Below, one piece after another: positions 43,385 through 56,249 of a stretch of DNA of 64,000 nucleotides (positions are counted from its first letter, which is position 1; each line of letters begins with the position of its first letter). Location of the stretch: contig JAQGDQ010000123.1 of NCBI GenBank assembly GCA_030141605.1, positions 310,001 to 374,000 of the forward strand. The letters run 5' to 3'. Below the pieces are notes generated by a model. It was not told the origin of the DNA and did no database searches. It saw only the letters and a program-made list of their open reading frames with translations. Position numbers and translations under genes: made by a program. Source of the stretch: Tubiluchus corallicola (Eukaryota; Priapulida; Priapulimorpha; Priapulimorphida; Tubiluchidae).

Positions 43385-43495
43385 TTTTCTACTTGTTTTT
43401 AGTTTATAGATTTTTTTTATTGAAAAGCAGAAAACAGTAGATTCTGTAGATTCTGAAAACACTGTTTTCTGTTTTTTATTCACAAGTAGAATAAA
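43385..43495. repeat. Small foldback (inverted repeat) of about 110 bp
   Basis: The outer arms TTCTACTTG and CAAGTAGAA, and the inner arms CAGAAAACAGT and ACTGTTTTCTG, are perfect reverse complements. The A/T-rich sequence between them also pairs partly. The loop holds a short direct repeat (AGATTCTGTAGATTCTG). Confidence 0.7.
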
Positions 43496-43727
43496 AAACA
43501 TACGGTAGAGAAACCATAACAATGGAAAATTTTAAAACCATAGACATGGAACAAAGCAAGTATGACTTATTAATAAATGTAGCACGTCATATAAACAAGA
43601 ACAATTAAACTGGTACTGAAATTAAAATTTAAATTAAAGGCTTCCTTTCAATTTTCTAATATTATAGTATCATCCAGTGTCTGCTCATCACCCTCCAGCT
43701 CCCTCTGAGGTAAACCATTTCCATGTG

Positions 43728-43875
43728 AATGCATGCTTGCCTGGTTAAATGCTTCCTAATTGGCCACTCTTGTTATTTCCTGATTAGTTGGAAAGTGGTT
43801 TCACTTCTCTTCTGTATTCACATATTATTAACATATGAATGATTAAGCATTTTAATTGGCATAATACATATAAAG

Positions 43876-43921
<46 letters not shown>

Positions 43922-44118
43922 GCGTGTGCGTGTGCGTGTGCGTGTGCGCGCGCGTGTGTGTATGTCAGTTTCAATCTATCTATTTCAATGCATGCGTGCC
44001 TGGTTGAATGCTTCCTAACTGGCCATTCTTGCTATTTCCTGATTAGTTAAAAATTGGCTTTTCTTCTGTATTCACAGGTTATTAACATATGAATAATTAA
44101 ACATTATAATATGAGATA
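43728..44118. repeat. Segmental duplication flanking a (TG)n tract
   Basis: About 135 bp starting AATGCATGC-TGCCTGGTT is present at 43728-43862 and again at 43987-44118. Shared blocks are ATGCTTCCTAA-TGGCCA, TATTTCCTGATTAGTT, TTCTGTATTCACA and ATTAACATATGAAT. Between the copies lies the alternating (TG)n/(CG)n tract 43876-43964. Confidence 0.88.
43876..43964. repeat. (TG)n tract grading into TGTGCG and CGCG repeats
   Basis: An uninterrupted purine-pyrimidine alternation of nearly 90 bp: (TG)n, then (TGTGCG)n, then CGCGCG, then TGTGTAT. Confidence 0.93.
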
Positions 44119-45849
44119 TGGGATATGTGTATTATATCCCATATTTTAGTATAATTACAGGATATTATAAGGATGCTATTAATCAGGTGCATGGGATGTA
44201 AAATAAAAATGTCAAGATTTTGCTCTGAATCCTTTATTATAATAGCTTTTGCCTATGCTTTGCCGTAACACCCAGATGTGGCATGTGCCTAAATTGACTG
44301 TTGTTACAATAATGCTGCGAAAATTCAAAAGTGTAATAGTGTACAGTGCAACACACTCAGGCCAATATTGATATTTTCCCTCGCTTTGGCTTGTTGTCTT
44401 TCTCTTGTTGGGTTGTGCAATCTCCGTTGCTAAAGGAATGCTAAGTTGCAGAACAAGGCCACCACTTTCACACACATACGAGCTGCGTACAACACAATTA
44501 GGCCTGCAAATCACAGCCAATCAGGCAATGTATCTCGACATAACATAGTGAAGCATAGTGGTATCAGAGCAAAGAAGGTAGTAACAGCAACGATGCAGCC
44601 TCGAGTACTCTCTTAATCAAAAAAAAATACATCACTCTAATTATGTGGTGTACAGTACTTGGAGACATTTGGGTTATTTATTTCCCACAGGGCAACAACA
44701 TACCTACAGACAAGATGAAGAGACAAGGACTCAAGTTCGTTTTCAACAACAGTATTATTACAGTAGGCAATCTAGACACATAGCAATAATATAGTAATGA
44801 ATGCATACCAAAGGTGAATATTTGAATATCAAAGAAAGGACAGCGTCGATCTGTATGGTGTTGATGATGATGTTGAGAGTTAACTGAGGATCTAGTCACT
44901 CCAATCCTCATACGTAATTCCAGCAAATCCGTATCTGTTTTTAAGCACATCTTCACCACATAACCTTTCACTACGCCCTCCCCCCGCACAACCCCACAGT
45001 GGAACAAGTTGAGTGTAGATGACTAGCCATGTTATTCAACTAGAAGCAGAACTACATGGCTACGTAAAATCATTAACGATCAAACATCATTTTGCATTAC
45101 TACTCAATGTACTAGCAAACAGATATGGCGATGTCTAGACAGCGAGAAAAGAAAATTAAAGATCGTCAAGTATTTGTGAAATCGATTCATATCAACTGTG
45201 CTATAACAATAGCCAAAAACAACAGTGCCATAACAAAAGCCAAGAACAGGTGAAGTTAAGAATTTAGAGGCAGTGAATAAGAAGTAGTAACGAAAATTGT
45301 GTAAGCTTAATTTTTTTTAATTAAGATTACATTATAGTGTACTTTAATGCTTTACGTTTTCCAGCTGTAGAATTAATCCAACTGCAACTAGGACATACAA
45401 AATGAGCATGCTGCTCTGAGCCACTTCTGCTTCCACACTAATCTTGATTCATCCAACATCTTCTAGTAGAAGATTAATAATAATTATTATAAATCTGTGT
45501 CACACCAGTTTAATATTTTAATATAACGAGATTTATCATAACTGGTCGTGAATAGTCGCACAATAATTGCGGTTCCCTCTTTTTCAAAACGTTTTTGCAA
45601 AATTCCGGCTAAGTACCAAAAGTAATTAATAATGCGCTAGCTGCGGACTTTTGCACTTGCCTACTGGTGTACATAACAAATTTTTTAAATGTTGCTTAAA
45701 AAGTGACTAACTGACACCAATTTATTCCCTCATACACTTTTAAGGTATCATAAGGTATCAAATTGTATCAAAGGTTACAATTTTGTATTATCAAGTTAAT
45801 GTTCAGCGTAACGATCTGTACTTCCGAAAGTAGTACGCGTGACACAGCG

Positions 45850-45972
45850 TAAAAGCTGCGGCGAAAATTTGAGATACATGTGGATTTTTCTTTTGTTTTT
45901 CCATATTTGTGAAAGCTTATCGTGGCTAAATTCTTGTTAGAGTGCTTTGACGAACGCTGAGTGCGAGGAAAG
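45850..45972 (+). promoter_or_regulatory. Probable PSMD1 promoter and non-coding first exon
   Basis: A less AT-rich patch (CACAGCGTAAAAGCTGCGGC and GACGAACGCTGAGTGCGAGG) ends in GAAAG|GTAAAA, a usable donor at 45972/45973. The next good acceptors, TTTTTTGTAG (ending 46881) and AATTTTCAG (ending 46902), lie just before the PSMD1 start codon. A 5' UTR exon plus an intron of about 0.9 kb is inferred. No TATA box was seen. Confidence 0.4.
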
Positions 45973-46921
45973 GTAAAATTAATTGCGTAGATGTTTTAAT
46001 ATAGAATTGCTAATAGTAAAAACTGTAAATTACTGCTGTATAATATAAGTTTGAAATTAAAATACTGTCCGTTTTCTCCTGTCGTACTTAACCCTTGTGT
46101 TCCTGGTCATCGTTAGATCTAAATTTATTTCAGATCCTTACTTCATTATTTTGGCATTTGATGGTAGATGTATGTATTACAGCTGATAGCTTCTCGCATC
46201 ATATGTAATCGTAAAATGTGTTCACTGACTTCCCTTCTGTCACCCTTAAGTGTTAGTGTATCTTAAACATATTTAACGAAACACATGTATAATACATGCA
46301 TACGATGTTTTGGTTGTTTATTATGTTGCTCACATGATCAACAAAAATAAATATAACTGACAATCACACAGTTTCAAAGACCAAATTAAATAAAACAGTA
46401 TAACGTATTATTAAGCTGTGAAGCAATGCGTTTTGTTGCTGCATGTAGCTAACAAAGGCGCTTGATGAAAAACTGTAAAACTTGTTGTTTTTTTTGTAGT
46501 TCTTTTCTATTTAGTGTTGATTTTTCATTGTGTAAGCAGTTTTTCTCATTAGTTAAGTAAAGTGGGAAGTATGTGTTTGGAAGGTAGAATGAAACCTTGA
46601 AGAAATTGAAACACATTTTTCCTATACCTAGAGTATTTAAAGATAATTGTTGTTCACAATGCCGCTTCTATACTTGAAAGAGAGTTTGTTCTTGAATTCA
46701 AAAGAACAAGTGCCATCCTTTCGAACACAAGGCTAAATAGTTTCCCACTAATATAGAAAGATTTTTATCTTAGTAACTATGTGTTTATATCAGTCTCTTA
46801 CTTCCTTTTTCAAAGTGTACATAATATGAAATATACAGACACACAGGCATTTATTATATGTAATTTTCTTGTTTTTTGTAGGTTTGCAAATAGAATTTTC
46901 AGCTAAGTGGACTTTGTCATC

Positions 46922-49900
46922 ATGATCACTTCTGCTGCTGGGATCATTTCATTGCTGGATGAAAAAGAGGCAGACCTGAAGCTCTATGCCCTCCAGAAGT
47001 TGAATATACTCGTTAGTGATTTCTGGGCAGAAATATCCGAAGTGATTACAAAAATAGAAGTGTTGTATGAAGATGATGCTTTTAAACATCGAAATTTGGC
47101 TGCACTGGTTGCATCCAAAGTTTATTATCATCTCGGGTCTTTTGAAGACTCGTTAACGTACGCACTTGGAGCAGCAGCATTGTTTGATGTTAATTCATCG
47201 TCAGAGTATGTGGAAACAATTATAGCCAAATGTATTGATCACTATACAAAACTACGAGTTCAAAATGCAGAAACAAGTGAACAGGTAGAAATCGATTCAC
47301 GGCTAGAGGCTGTTGTCAACAAAATGTTTCAGAGATGCTTTGATGATGGTAAATACAAACAAGCGGTAGGAATTGCCCTGGAAACTCGTCGTCTTGACGT
47401 GTTTCAGGATGCCATAAATAAATCTAACGATGTATCTGGCATGTTATCGTATGCCCTTGGAGTATGCATGACATTGATACCTAATCGCCATTTTCGCAAC
47501 ACTGTCTTAAGAGTTCTGGTAGAACTGTACAGTGGTTTGAAAACTCCAGACTATATAAGTGTATGCCAATGTTTGATATTTCTTGATGATCCGGTTTCTG
47601 TTGCAGAAATATTGACAAAACTTGTGAAGGAAACTGACAACGGGACGCTGCTTGCTTATCAAATTGCTTTTGACTTGTACGAAAGTGCTACACAAGAATT
47701 TCTCAATCGAGTTCACCAAGCTTTGCGTGGCACTGTAGCGCTGCCTGGATCCGAAGTTGCAACTGAAGACGAGGAAATGGAGACAGATGAGAAATCCGAG
47801 GAACGCAAAGAAACAGTAGATGCTGTTGAAACTGCAGAGACAGAAGAAGATAAAGAAACAAAAAGCCGTTTAGACAAGCTTACTTCCATTCTCACCGGAG
47901 AAATTTCGATAGGTCTTCATTTGCAGTTTTTGATACGAAATAATAAATCAGATTTGTTAATTTTGAAAAACACAAAAGATGCTGTGCGTAATTCAGTTTG
48001 TCATACAGCGACAGTAATATGCAATTCTTTTATGCATTGTGGTACAACTAGTGATACATTTCTGAGGGACAGTTTAGAGTGGCTAGCACGAGCCACGAAT
48101 TGGGCAAAATTCACTGCAACTGCAAGTTTAGGTGTCATTCACAAGGGTCATGAGAAGGAAGCATTGAGTTTAATGGCAACTTACCTGCCTAAAGAAACTG
48201 GCCCTGGTAGTGCTTATTCTGAAGGGGGTGGATTATATGCACTAGGATTGATTCATGCTAATCATGGAGGTAAAATGATAGACTATTTATTAACTCAACT
48301 AAAAGAAGCTACAACTGACATGGTTCGCCATGGTGCATGTCTGGGTTTGGGCCTTGCTGCAATGGGCACGGCACGCCAAGATGTCTATGATCAGCTGAAG
48401 ATGAATTTATTGCAAGACGATGCTGTGACTGGTGAGGCCGCTGGGCTAGCTATGGGTATCGTTATGCTTGGCTCAAGGTCACCAACAGCCATCGAGGACA
48501 TGGTTTCTTATGCACAAGAAACGCAGCATGAGAAAATTATTCGTGGATTAGCAATTGGAATAGCTTTAGTGATGTACGGGCGTTTAGAAGAAGCAGATGC
48601 TCTTATTGAAAGTCTATCGTTAGATAAAGACCCTATTTTAAGGCGATCAGCCATGTATACAGTAGCCATGGCATACTGTGGAACTGGGAATAACAGTGCT
48701 ATACGAAGATTACTGCATGTCGCGGTTAGTGATGTAAATGATGATGTTCGACGAGCAGCTGTGGAATCTTTAGGATTTTTACTATTTAGGACTCCAGAAC
48801 AAGTACCCAATGTAGTCTCTTTGTTGTCAGAATCATACAATCCACATGTAAGATATGGGGCTGCCATAGCATTAGGAATATCTTGTGCAGGAACAGGCCA
48901 GAAAGATGCTATTGCTTTGCTAGAACCCATGGCAAACGATACAGTAAACTACGTTCGACAAGGGGTGCTTATTGCTTCGGCCTTGATTTTGATCCAGCAG
49001 AATGAGGTTACCTGTCCAAAAGTGACATACTTCAGACAACTTTACACCAAAGTCATTAATGATAAACATGATGACGTCATGGCTAAATTTGGTGCTATAT
49101 TAGCACAGGGCATACTTGATGCTGGTGGGCGAAATACTACCATTTCTTTACAGTCAAGAACTGGCCACACACACATGACATCTGTTGTGGGCATGTTAGT
49201 GTTCTTGCAGTTCTGGTTTTGGTTTCCTCTTGCACATTTTCTGGCTCTAGCATTTACGCCCACTTGTCTCATTGGTTTGAATGCAAACATGGCCATGCCA
49301 AAGATTGAGTTCAAATCTGGTGCAAAGCCGTCGACGTATGCTTATCCACCACCTCTAGAAGAAAAGAAAGAAAAAGAGAAGGAGAAAGTTTCAACAGCAA
49401 TACTTAGTATTACTGCAAAAGCCAAAAAGAAAGAATTAGAAAGAGAGCGTCATCGCAGCCAAGATAAAATGGAAGTAGATGAACCAAAAAAAGATGAAGT
49501 AGAGAAGGATTCAAAAGAGAAAGATTCAAAACAAAAGGATGCAAAAGAAAAGAAGGGTGCTAAAGCAGAGAGCAAGACCAAGTCGTCCAGCAAAGAAGCT
49601 GCCAACAAAGAAGCCATGACAAGCAAGGAAAGCACAAGTAAGGAGGAAGAAGTAGAAAAACTAGAAGAGAAAAAAGAACCGGAACCCAATTTTGAAATGT
49701 TGTCAAATCCGGCTCGTGTCATGCGGGCACAGTTGAAAGTAATTAGCATGCCTGAAGGTACAAGGTACAGACCACTGAAACCGGTCTCTACCGGAGGAGT
49801 GATTATGTTGCGCAATCTAAAAACCGAAGTACCAGAGGAAATTATAGAGGAAGTTGTTGCACATGGACCTAAAGTGGAGCAGGAAGAAGCTGAACCAGAA

Positions 49901-49933
49901 CCACCCGAACCTTTTGAATATGACGAGGATTGA
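46922..49933 (+). CDS. PSMD1: 26S proteasome regulatory subunit PSMD1 (Rpn2), single coding exon
   Basis: The largest scaffold subunit of the 19S base, which docks the ubiquitin receptor ADRM1/Rpn13. The start is ATG at 46922: the protein begins [20 protein letters not shown] like all animal orthologues, and the in-frame GTG at 46907 is not a eukaryotic start. Product 1003 aa (human 953). The N-terminal helical domain is followed by the proteasome/cyclosome repeats at about residues 400-780 ([84 protein letters not shown]). A Lys/Glu/Ser-rich insert lies at about 810-920, then the conserved tail [17 protein letters not shown] to [12 protein letters not shown]. No intron interrupts the coding sequence, unlike its neighbours. 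The frame is intact and strongly conserved, so it is a functional gene. Confidence 0.98.
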   Translation: MITSAAGIISLLDEKEADLKLYALQKLNILVSDFWAEISEVITKIEVLYEDDAFKHRNLAALVASKVYYHLGSFEDSLTYALGAAALFDVNSSSEYVETIIAKCIDHYTKLRVQNAETSEQVEIDSRLEAVVNKMFQRCFDDGKYKQAVGIALETRRLDVFQDAINKSNDVSGMLSYALGVCMTLIPNRHFRNTVLRVLVELYSGLKTPDYISVCQCLIFLDDPVSVAEILTKLVKETDNGTLLAYQIAFDLYESATQEFLNRVHQALRGTVALPGSEVATEDEEMETDEKSEERKETVDAVETAETEEDKETKSRLDKLTSILTGEISIGLHLQFLIRNNKSDLLILKNTKDAVRNSVCHTATVICNSFMHCGTTSDTFLRDSLEWLARATNWAKFTATASLGVIHKGHEKEALSLMATYLPKETGPGSAYSEGGGLYALGLIHANHGGKMIDYLLTQLKEATTDMVRHGACLGLGLAAMGTARQDVYDQLKMNLLQDDAVTGEAAGLAMGIVMLGSRSPTAIEDMVSYAQETQHEKIIRGLAIGIALVMYGRLEEADALIESLSLDKDPILRRSAMYTVAMAYCGTGNNSAIRRLLHVAVSDVNDDVRRAAVESLGFLLFRTPEQVPNVVSLLSESYNPHVRYGAAIALGISCAGTGQKDAIALLEPMANDTVNYVRQGVLIASALILIQQNEVTCPKVTYFRQLYTKVINDKHDDVMAKFGAILAQGILDAGGRNTTISLQSRTGHTHMTSVVGMLVFLQFWFWFPLAHFLALAFTPTCLIGLNANMAMPKIEFKSGAKPSTYAYPPPLEEKKEKEKEKVSTAILSITAKAKKKELERERHRSQDKMEVDEPKKDEVEKDSKEKDSKQKDAKEKKGAKAESKTKSSSKEAANKEAMTSKESTSKEEEVEKLEEKKEPEPNFEMLSNPARVMRAQLKVISMPEGTRYRPLKPVSTGGVIMLRNLKTEVPEEIIEEVVAHGPKVEQEEAEPEPPEPFEYDED

Positions 49934-52123
49934 TATGTATGTTTTGCAAGTTCTAGGGTAGTAACCCAATGTGAAAGCTGTTTCTCCATTAACTTAGCCC
50001 ATTTTTTAAATTTTGTCTCTAATTTATATTGCTTGCTGTTTTTTTTCTCAAATTTATGCCTTAAGGTCAAAAATTGCATTGTTATCAAATAAGAATCTTT
50101 TGTGTATAAAGCTAATTGCAAACATTTTTCGCTTTTCATTTCTGATTCTAGGCGTACTTTTTTGAACATCATTAGTTTTTTAGAGACTTGCAACTAATGC
50201 AAGGTTTAACCCATAAGACACATTGTTTACAGCTTATTGCATAGAAAAAGCATTTATATCCCAATCTGCATATTTCGAAAAATGTAAGATAAAAACATGA
50301 ATGCGCAAATTATTAATCTTTACAGTGCAAGTGCCATGATTAACAGGAAAAATCAAATCTGTTTCTAATTTCTTATATCCCTTAGTGGCATTTATGCAGG
50401 ATGTGACATCACACGGAGAAAGGCTAGTGACCTATCAAACTTTATGAGCCCACAATCAGTTAACCTTTTCGCAATTTTATCGTGTACATGCGCAGCTGCT
50501 GTACCTACTAAAACTACTTAATTTACTTTGTGTGGACTACTTAATTTTTTGTTAGTCTGATCTACTAACAGCAACTACTATTAATTTACTAGCAGGATCT
50601 TGCTTGGAAACAAACAAAGAAAAAACAAACTAAGGTTAACTGTTAAAATTGTTACCTCTTCACGAATCCTTAGAGCTGCGAAAAAGTATAAACGTACAAA
50701 GTATAATTTTTACGTCTGCAGGTATAATGCAAGGAATTAGTGGAATGGGTAGTAAGAGTGAAAAGTGATTTAAAAGAATCAATGCACACTTTTTTCAATA
50801 ACAAGACTTTATTTACATAAAAATAAGCAAAGTATCAAAGTGAAAATAAAACAAACACACACATCAACAAAATTATACAGAAAGTTTTAGCATAAACTAA
50901 AGAATTATCACTTACGTAATAATTTTGGCCACTTGCCAACTTCAACAACTAAACTAAAACAAAAAAAATATCACACAAGCAAAACAGCTTTATCCTCAGT
51001 GCCATATTTTCAAATTTGTCATCGGGGGAGGGGGTTATGCACTGCTCTAATGCTACATTGAAGATGTTTATTTTAAAGTTGCCAAATAAAACTGAAAATA
51101 CTAAGTAAATATGCCAAAGTGATCTTTCGGGAATTACTCGTTTGTTTAAGAGCATAAACGAATAAGTAAAAATTAAACTAAAAAACGTGACGAAATAAGT
51201 TGCCAAGGCCTACACAAAATCTAGAAGCCACTATATACATGAACATTTGTACAACAGGATTGGTGCAAAAACTTACCACTGGATATTTATGCGCATGATC
51301 TGACATGACTGTAACCATCATGCCTCTAGCTATTAGACATTAATGGAGATTATCATCAATTACTGAATCAAGTGACTATCTCTCCTAAAAAGTTAAGAGT
51401 CAGGGACATTTGTCCCTCGACCAAAGAAAACTGTTAGCTCACTTATATTTTCTGATGTCATCTACCATGCCACCATCTATATTTCATTAGCAATACTGTA
51501 AAATGATAATCAATATGGGGCTTTTCAGTTTCCTAACGCGAACATTATAGCCATTTGCTTCTCGATGTCGCACTATACGAGTGAAAGACGATCGAACACA
51601 GTAGACTATCCATTAAGAAAGACTAGGAGACGTGCACACAGTACAACTCCATTGGTTACGTTATACTCCACATCACTTTGATTCCCAGATATTTTTAGAG
51701 AAAAGCACAAATTGCAAGATTGTGGCACAAGAACAGCTAAAATAATAATGACAGACTCACAATTACACAGTTAAAGAAAATGCTAATAAAATTTTAAGAG
51801 AGCATGTCACTACATACTTTAAGAGCAAAGTTGGGTTGATACATCAGCTGTAAGACTTTGATAAAGATGATAAGAAGCACATTTTTTGCAAAAGCCTGAG
51901 GTAAAGGATCACTACAAACTTAGTACTTGTGCCACAGTAATGCAAGAAAATTCCTAAAGTTCGATTATTTGAAAACGTTAATGCAATTATGCTTAGGCTT
52001 AGTCGGAGTTCATTAATACTGTTCGGACTCTCTACGCCAATCATTGCACTCTTCTCGCAAATTACACAAGTGGAAATCTTGGTCCCGTACGTGTGACAAT
52101 TTTCTATGATGACTCGAGTACAC
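49934..52123. other. Convergent 3' flanks of PSMD1 and FBXW7
   Basis: AT-rich sequence between two tail-to-tail genes. Canonical poly(A) signals are sparse: AATAAA on the plus strand at 50845-50850 (possible PSMD1 end) and AATAAA on the minus strand at 50808-50813 (possible FBXW7 end). If both are used the 3' ends would overlap slightly. The antisense open frame over the PSMD1 tail (49450-50193, minus) is a Ser-rich shadow of the Lys/Glu codons. Confidence 0.5.
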
Positions 52124-55100
52124 TTATTTAACATCAGCATCAAAATCTTGCACTAATAACTTTGTTTCTTCTGTACCATTTCTTGACCCAACAGCACAGA
52201 CTAATTTCGTTTGACTTGCTCTGAAACAAAAATAAGTTGCTATCAACTAACGTCAAACAAAATAATAGTCCTGTTTCTAGTACAGCTATAACGATACAAT
52301 ACTTATGATACATCTGAGTTAACATTTGCAGCCTTTATAAAAGATTAGATGAAGTTGTTGACAATGAAGGTTAAAATAATTCAATTAACTGCTTGATTTT
52401 TATTCATTACTTGTGTAATGAGTAAGCTATTGTTTGCATAGAAAGCCAAGAAAACGTAAAACATGTCAATACTTTGAGTTTAAAAGGTGTTTGTGCATTT
52501 TCTGGCTCACGTTTGCCATTTCACAAGCTTATACGCAACAATGTAATTAGCCTACTACTGCTTTGGCTGCTAGCAATGCTTGTGTCAAGCCAACAACTTT
52601 TCAATGTACTCATTGATACGTTCTACAGCTACAGCTTCAATTACTTCACGTCAACTTTTATTAGCATACGATTGCCATGTTACGAGTGCACTTCAAGATT
52701 CAACTTTAACTAAAACATTAGCTTTTTGAATGTGCCTAATATTAGCAATAAGGAGTCGGAAACATATTGTCTTGTCTAGACAGGCTGTGTTGTCTTGGCT
52801 AACAAACAAGAACTGATAACACAGTAAAAGTTTACTATCACCTAGTATTTTATTATGTTTACATAATTGAACTACATTAAAGTCGTGTTCAAAGTGCTTA
52901 CTTATTAATTCTATAGCCACTACACTCCTATTTAGGGTTCAAACAATGTTTGTCATTTTTTATACTACTCTGTACTATTTCAATTCATGTTTAAAACTAT
53001 ATTTTTTGCAATGAATTATTGTCATTTCCAGGAATAAAAAATCTCATACAAGACCATATATTAAAAGTATAATTGCTATTATCAACTTGTTCTGCATATA
53101 TCGCATCACACATATTTTGGGAGTCAATCTTAGTATGTTGTTTTTGTAATTTTCAGTTAGCTTACCTTATCCTCCACACAACACCACCACTGCCACCACT
53201 ATCTAAAGACACCAGATTTCGCAGGAATTCACCAGTCTTCAAATCCCACAGTTTTACGGTACCATCATCAGAAGACGTGATAACAAACTTGCTATTAAAC
53301 TGCAAACAAGTGACCGCACTCTGATGTTTGTTGGGGCCTGAAAAGTGTTTACACATCTTGAATGTTATATTATCAATCAAGCAAGTGTGACAGTCACAAA
53401 AGAATGTAGAATATAACTTGCCCCAGATAGAGGAAGATTAAGCAGATTGCTATCTAGGCTAACTATGTGCCTAAGTCAAACAAAAAATACTGAGATTGTT
53501 TAATACAGAATATAAAAAGAAAAACATAACATGAACTTTTTGATAGAAAGAACACAGAATTATTAAATTCATAATTCAAATATCATCTGCGATTCGAGTC
53601 TAGACTCCAGAATCACTGCCAATTTCTTTAGATATATTACTCAAGTTTGGTATTAAAAATTCAATGAATTTCAGCTTGCCCCACCTTTAACTGGCAAACT
53701 ACAGTAGCTGAACATAGTAGTAAATAGTGGTAAAGTACTACAGTAGCAAGTAGTAATAGCAGCAGCACCAGTAGAAACCAGTAGTAGAACACATTAAGGT
53801 AAGAGACCTAGTTTACCTGTTAATGTTTGCAAGCATTGCCCTGTCACGATGTCCCACACTTTGACTGTCGAATCAGCATTCCCCGACACAAGTATGTTGT
53901 CCTTGAGCTCCATGCCACTAGTTAACGACTGATGTCCCATCAGCGTGTGTAAACAGTTACCCGTTTCAATGTCCCAAACACGTATCGATGTATCCAGTGA
54001 ACCGCTGACTACGTGAATGCCATCAAACTAAAATGTAAACATCAATCAATGATGTGAGAGACAAGAATAATTTACATAAACATTAAAATACGATACCAGT
54101 AGTACTAACAGATGCCATGTACTGTACTCCTATTCTTGTAATGGATGCATTCGTGTGCAGTGAAAACAAAGCGAAGAATTAGTTAACAAAGTACTTTTAA
54201 AATTACACTGATATAATAAAGATAATAACTGCAACTACCTAAATTTCCCAGGATTTCAATGTTATGTGATGAGAGAAAGTGGTACTGAGTGGGAGATTTT
54301 GTTTTTGTGTTTTGACCATTTACAACAGATGAAATACACCATTGCAGACTCCTGTTTCTGGCAAGATGCGACTTGACAACATATAAATTGTTAACAGTTA
54401 AAAGTACATAGTTACATAAAATTAATTTTTTACATGAAATTCATTTTTTTTCAAATTATGAAGTTAAAGTCAATGGCTCTTAATTTGTAATTTATTTTGT
54501 TATATTAGCTGTAAAAGACATTTGCTTACTCGATTCTTGCTACTATTACGATCGATTTTTTAAAAATGCCATACCTGTAAGGAATAGACACGATTCGTAT
54601 GTCCGGTCAACGTGTGTAGGCACTCTTCCGAATCCGGATTCCAAACTTTAACAGTGTAATCATACGCCCCACTAACAACCCTCTTGCCATCATACTGGAC
54701 GCATCGGACAGCAGCAACGTGACCCATCAGCACGTGCAAACACTCACCACTGTCAACGTCCCAGACTCTAAGTGTTGCATCCCGTGATCCACTCACTACT
54801 CTGAAATGCAGAAAGATATAACATATTGAATGCATTTGGAAAATGATAATATAATGCCATACACACTGAAAAGCAATAAAAATCTGAACACCTGCTTTCT
54901 CTAGATCTAGAATCTGGGTTACTGAACATTAAATTAACATAATAGTCAAACCTCTTTACACCGCCTACTTTGAGAATGCAAAAACGTTATAGCGAGTCTG
55001 GCATTATAACAAGGTGCATTCATGCATACGTATTTATGCAAATACGGATATTTTGTTTTACTAAAATTTGGGTCCTGAGGGAGGTTGGCATTACAAAAGG

Positions 55101-56249
55101 AGCGTTACTCCTTTTGTAATGCCAAACGAGGTTTGACTGTAAAAGTCACTGGGTAGATTAAAAGTACATTAAAAACTGAAAAAAGCTTACTTATTCCCAT
55201 GTAGATGCATGCATCGTACAGTTGACGTGTGCCCGTACAGAGTGTGCGTACACTGTCCAGTGTCGGCATTCCAAACCTTTAGTGTGCGGTCAGTTGAACC
55301 ACTGATTATAATGTTACCCGACATCTGTGATGACCAAACACCGCCAGTGTGACCAACAAGTGTGCGTAAACACTAGAAAAAGTTGGATGTTGTATTATGT
55401 TGTTACAACTATTAAATTAAAACAGGCTTTCCTAATTTGTTACACAAAAGTTTTTGAACTTTGCTTCATAGGTCTGTATGTACAACGGACACAATGAAAC
55501 TGTAGGCAAAAGTGTGACTTAGCATTTTGTTTGTTATTCTATACATTGTTGTATGTTTACATTTGTATTGATGGAACATTTATGAAACAATAAATAAGAT
55601 ATGTGTCCAAAGAAACTTCGCTTACCTTTCCGGTGGTTGCTGACCACACCTTGAGCGTGTTGTCATCCGATCCGCTGACAACCCGGTTACCTGAGAACTG
55701 CAGACAGGTGATAACATGATCATCGTGTCCCTTCAACACCTAGAAAAGCACAAATATTTTTCCAATATTAAATAAAAAAATCTTTAGTTTTGCTTACCAA
55801 AACATATGGGCAGGATAGAAACTGAAATGTAGAATATCGTAATAGAATAAACTGACAACTCAAGGTTTTTTTGTAAGGCAAACATAACCGAAACTGAGCC
55901 CTAATTTAAACCTGGACTTTTGGATTCTAAATCCAATGCCAAGATAAGAAATTGAAATAGCCAGAACTAACTTTAGACTACAAGTCCAATATCAGCTAGG
56001 TTCGTTCTCAGCTTTTCACATTTTTTTATTTGAACAAGTCTGGTTAAAAAAATCTCAACTAATAGCTCATACCATTATTAAGTGACAATGTTATAAAAAT
56101 TTAAAGATTATAAATAACAGCGCACGTTCTTAACTTATACCTTGGGCGTGCGAATTTGACCGACTCGCCAATTCATTTCAATCTGATGCTGTCGCATGTA
56201 AGCACTTTTCCAAGGACTTCGATGAGTGCCAGAGACTAATCTTCGTTTC
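52124..56249 (-). CDS. FBXW7: FBXW7 WD40 propeller exons (6-12)
   Basis: Exons 56141-56249 ([20 protein letters not shown]), 55626-55739, 55191-55372, 54575-54800, 53817-54027, 53166-53337 and 52124-52220 encode the eight-bladed propeller. Blade motifs such as [91 protein letters not shown] and [15 protein letters not shown] run in order. The last exon supplies the closing strand ([18 protein letters not shown]) and the stop TAA at 52124-52126. Confidence 0.97.

Larger units (their letters stand above)
35940..45850. other. Gene-poor, repeat-rich region
   Basis: About 10 kb without a convincing gene. Content recognised: an (AT)n tract (36350-36424), a GA-rich block (38397-38880), a minisatellite (38931-39106), a (CAATT)n run (40112-40139), a solo LTR (40846-41214), a tandem duplication (41278-41635), a hammerhead-like scrap (42945-42985), a foldback repeat (43385-43495) and a duplication around a (TG)n tract (43728-44118). 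A short hairpin ATCCCCG...CGGGGAT lies at about 37295-37318. Open frames here are short and featureless. Confidence 0.7.

Noticed and set aside
44212-45007. Two minus-strand open frames of about 100 residues upstream of PSMD1
   Set aside because: No recognisable domain, frames do not connect through plausible splice sites, and composition is that of the surrounding non-coding DNA.
46907-46921. In-frame upstream start for PSMD1 five codons before MITSAAG
   Set aside because: The codon at 46907 is GTG, not ATG, and an acceptor-like TTTTCAG lies just before it. The conserved start is ATG at 46922.
49450-50193. 247-residue open frame on the minus strand over the PSMD1 tail
   Set aside because: Ser/Phe-rich complement of Lys/Glu codons, no domain, no splice or promoter context.
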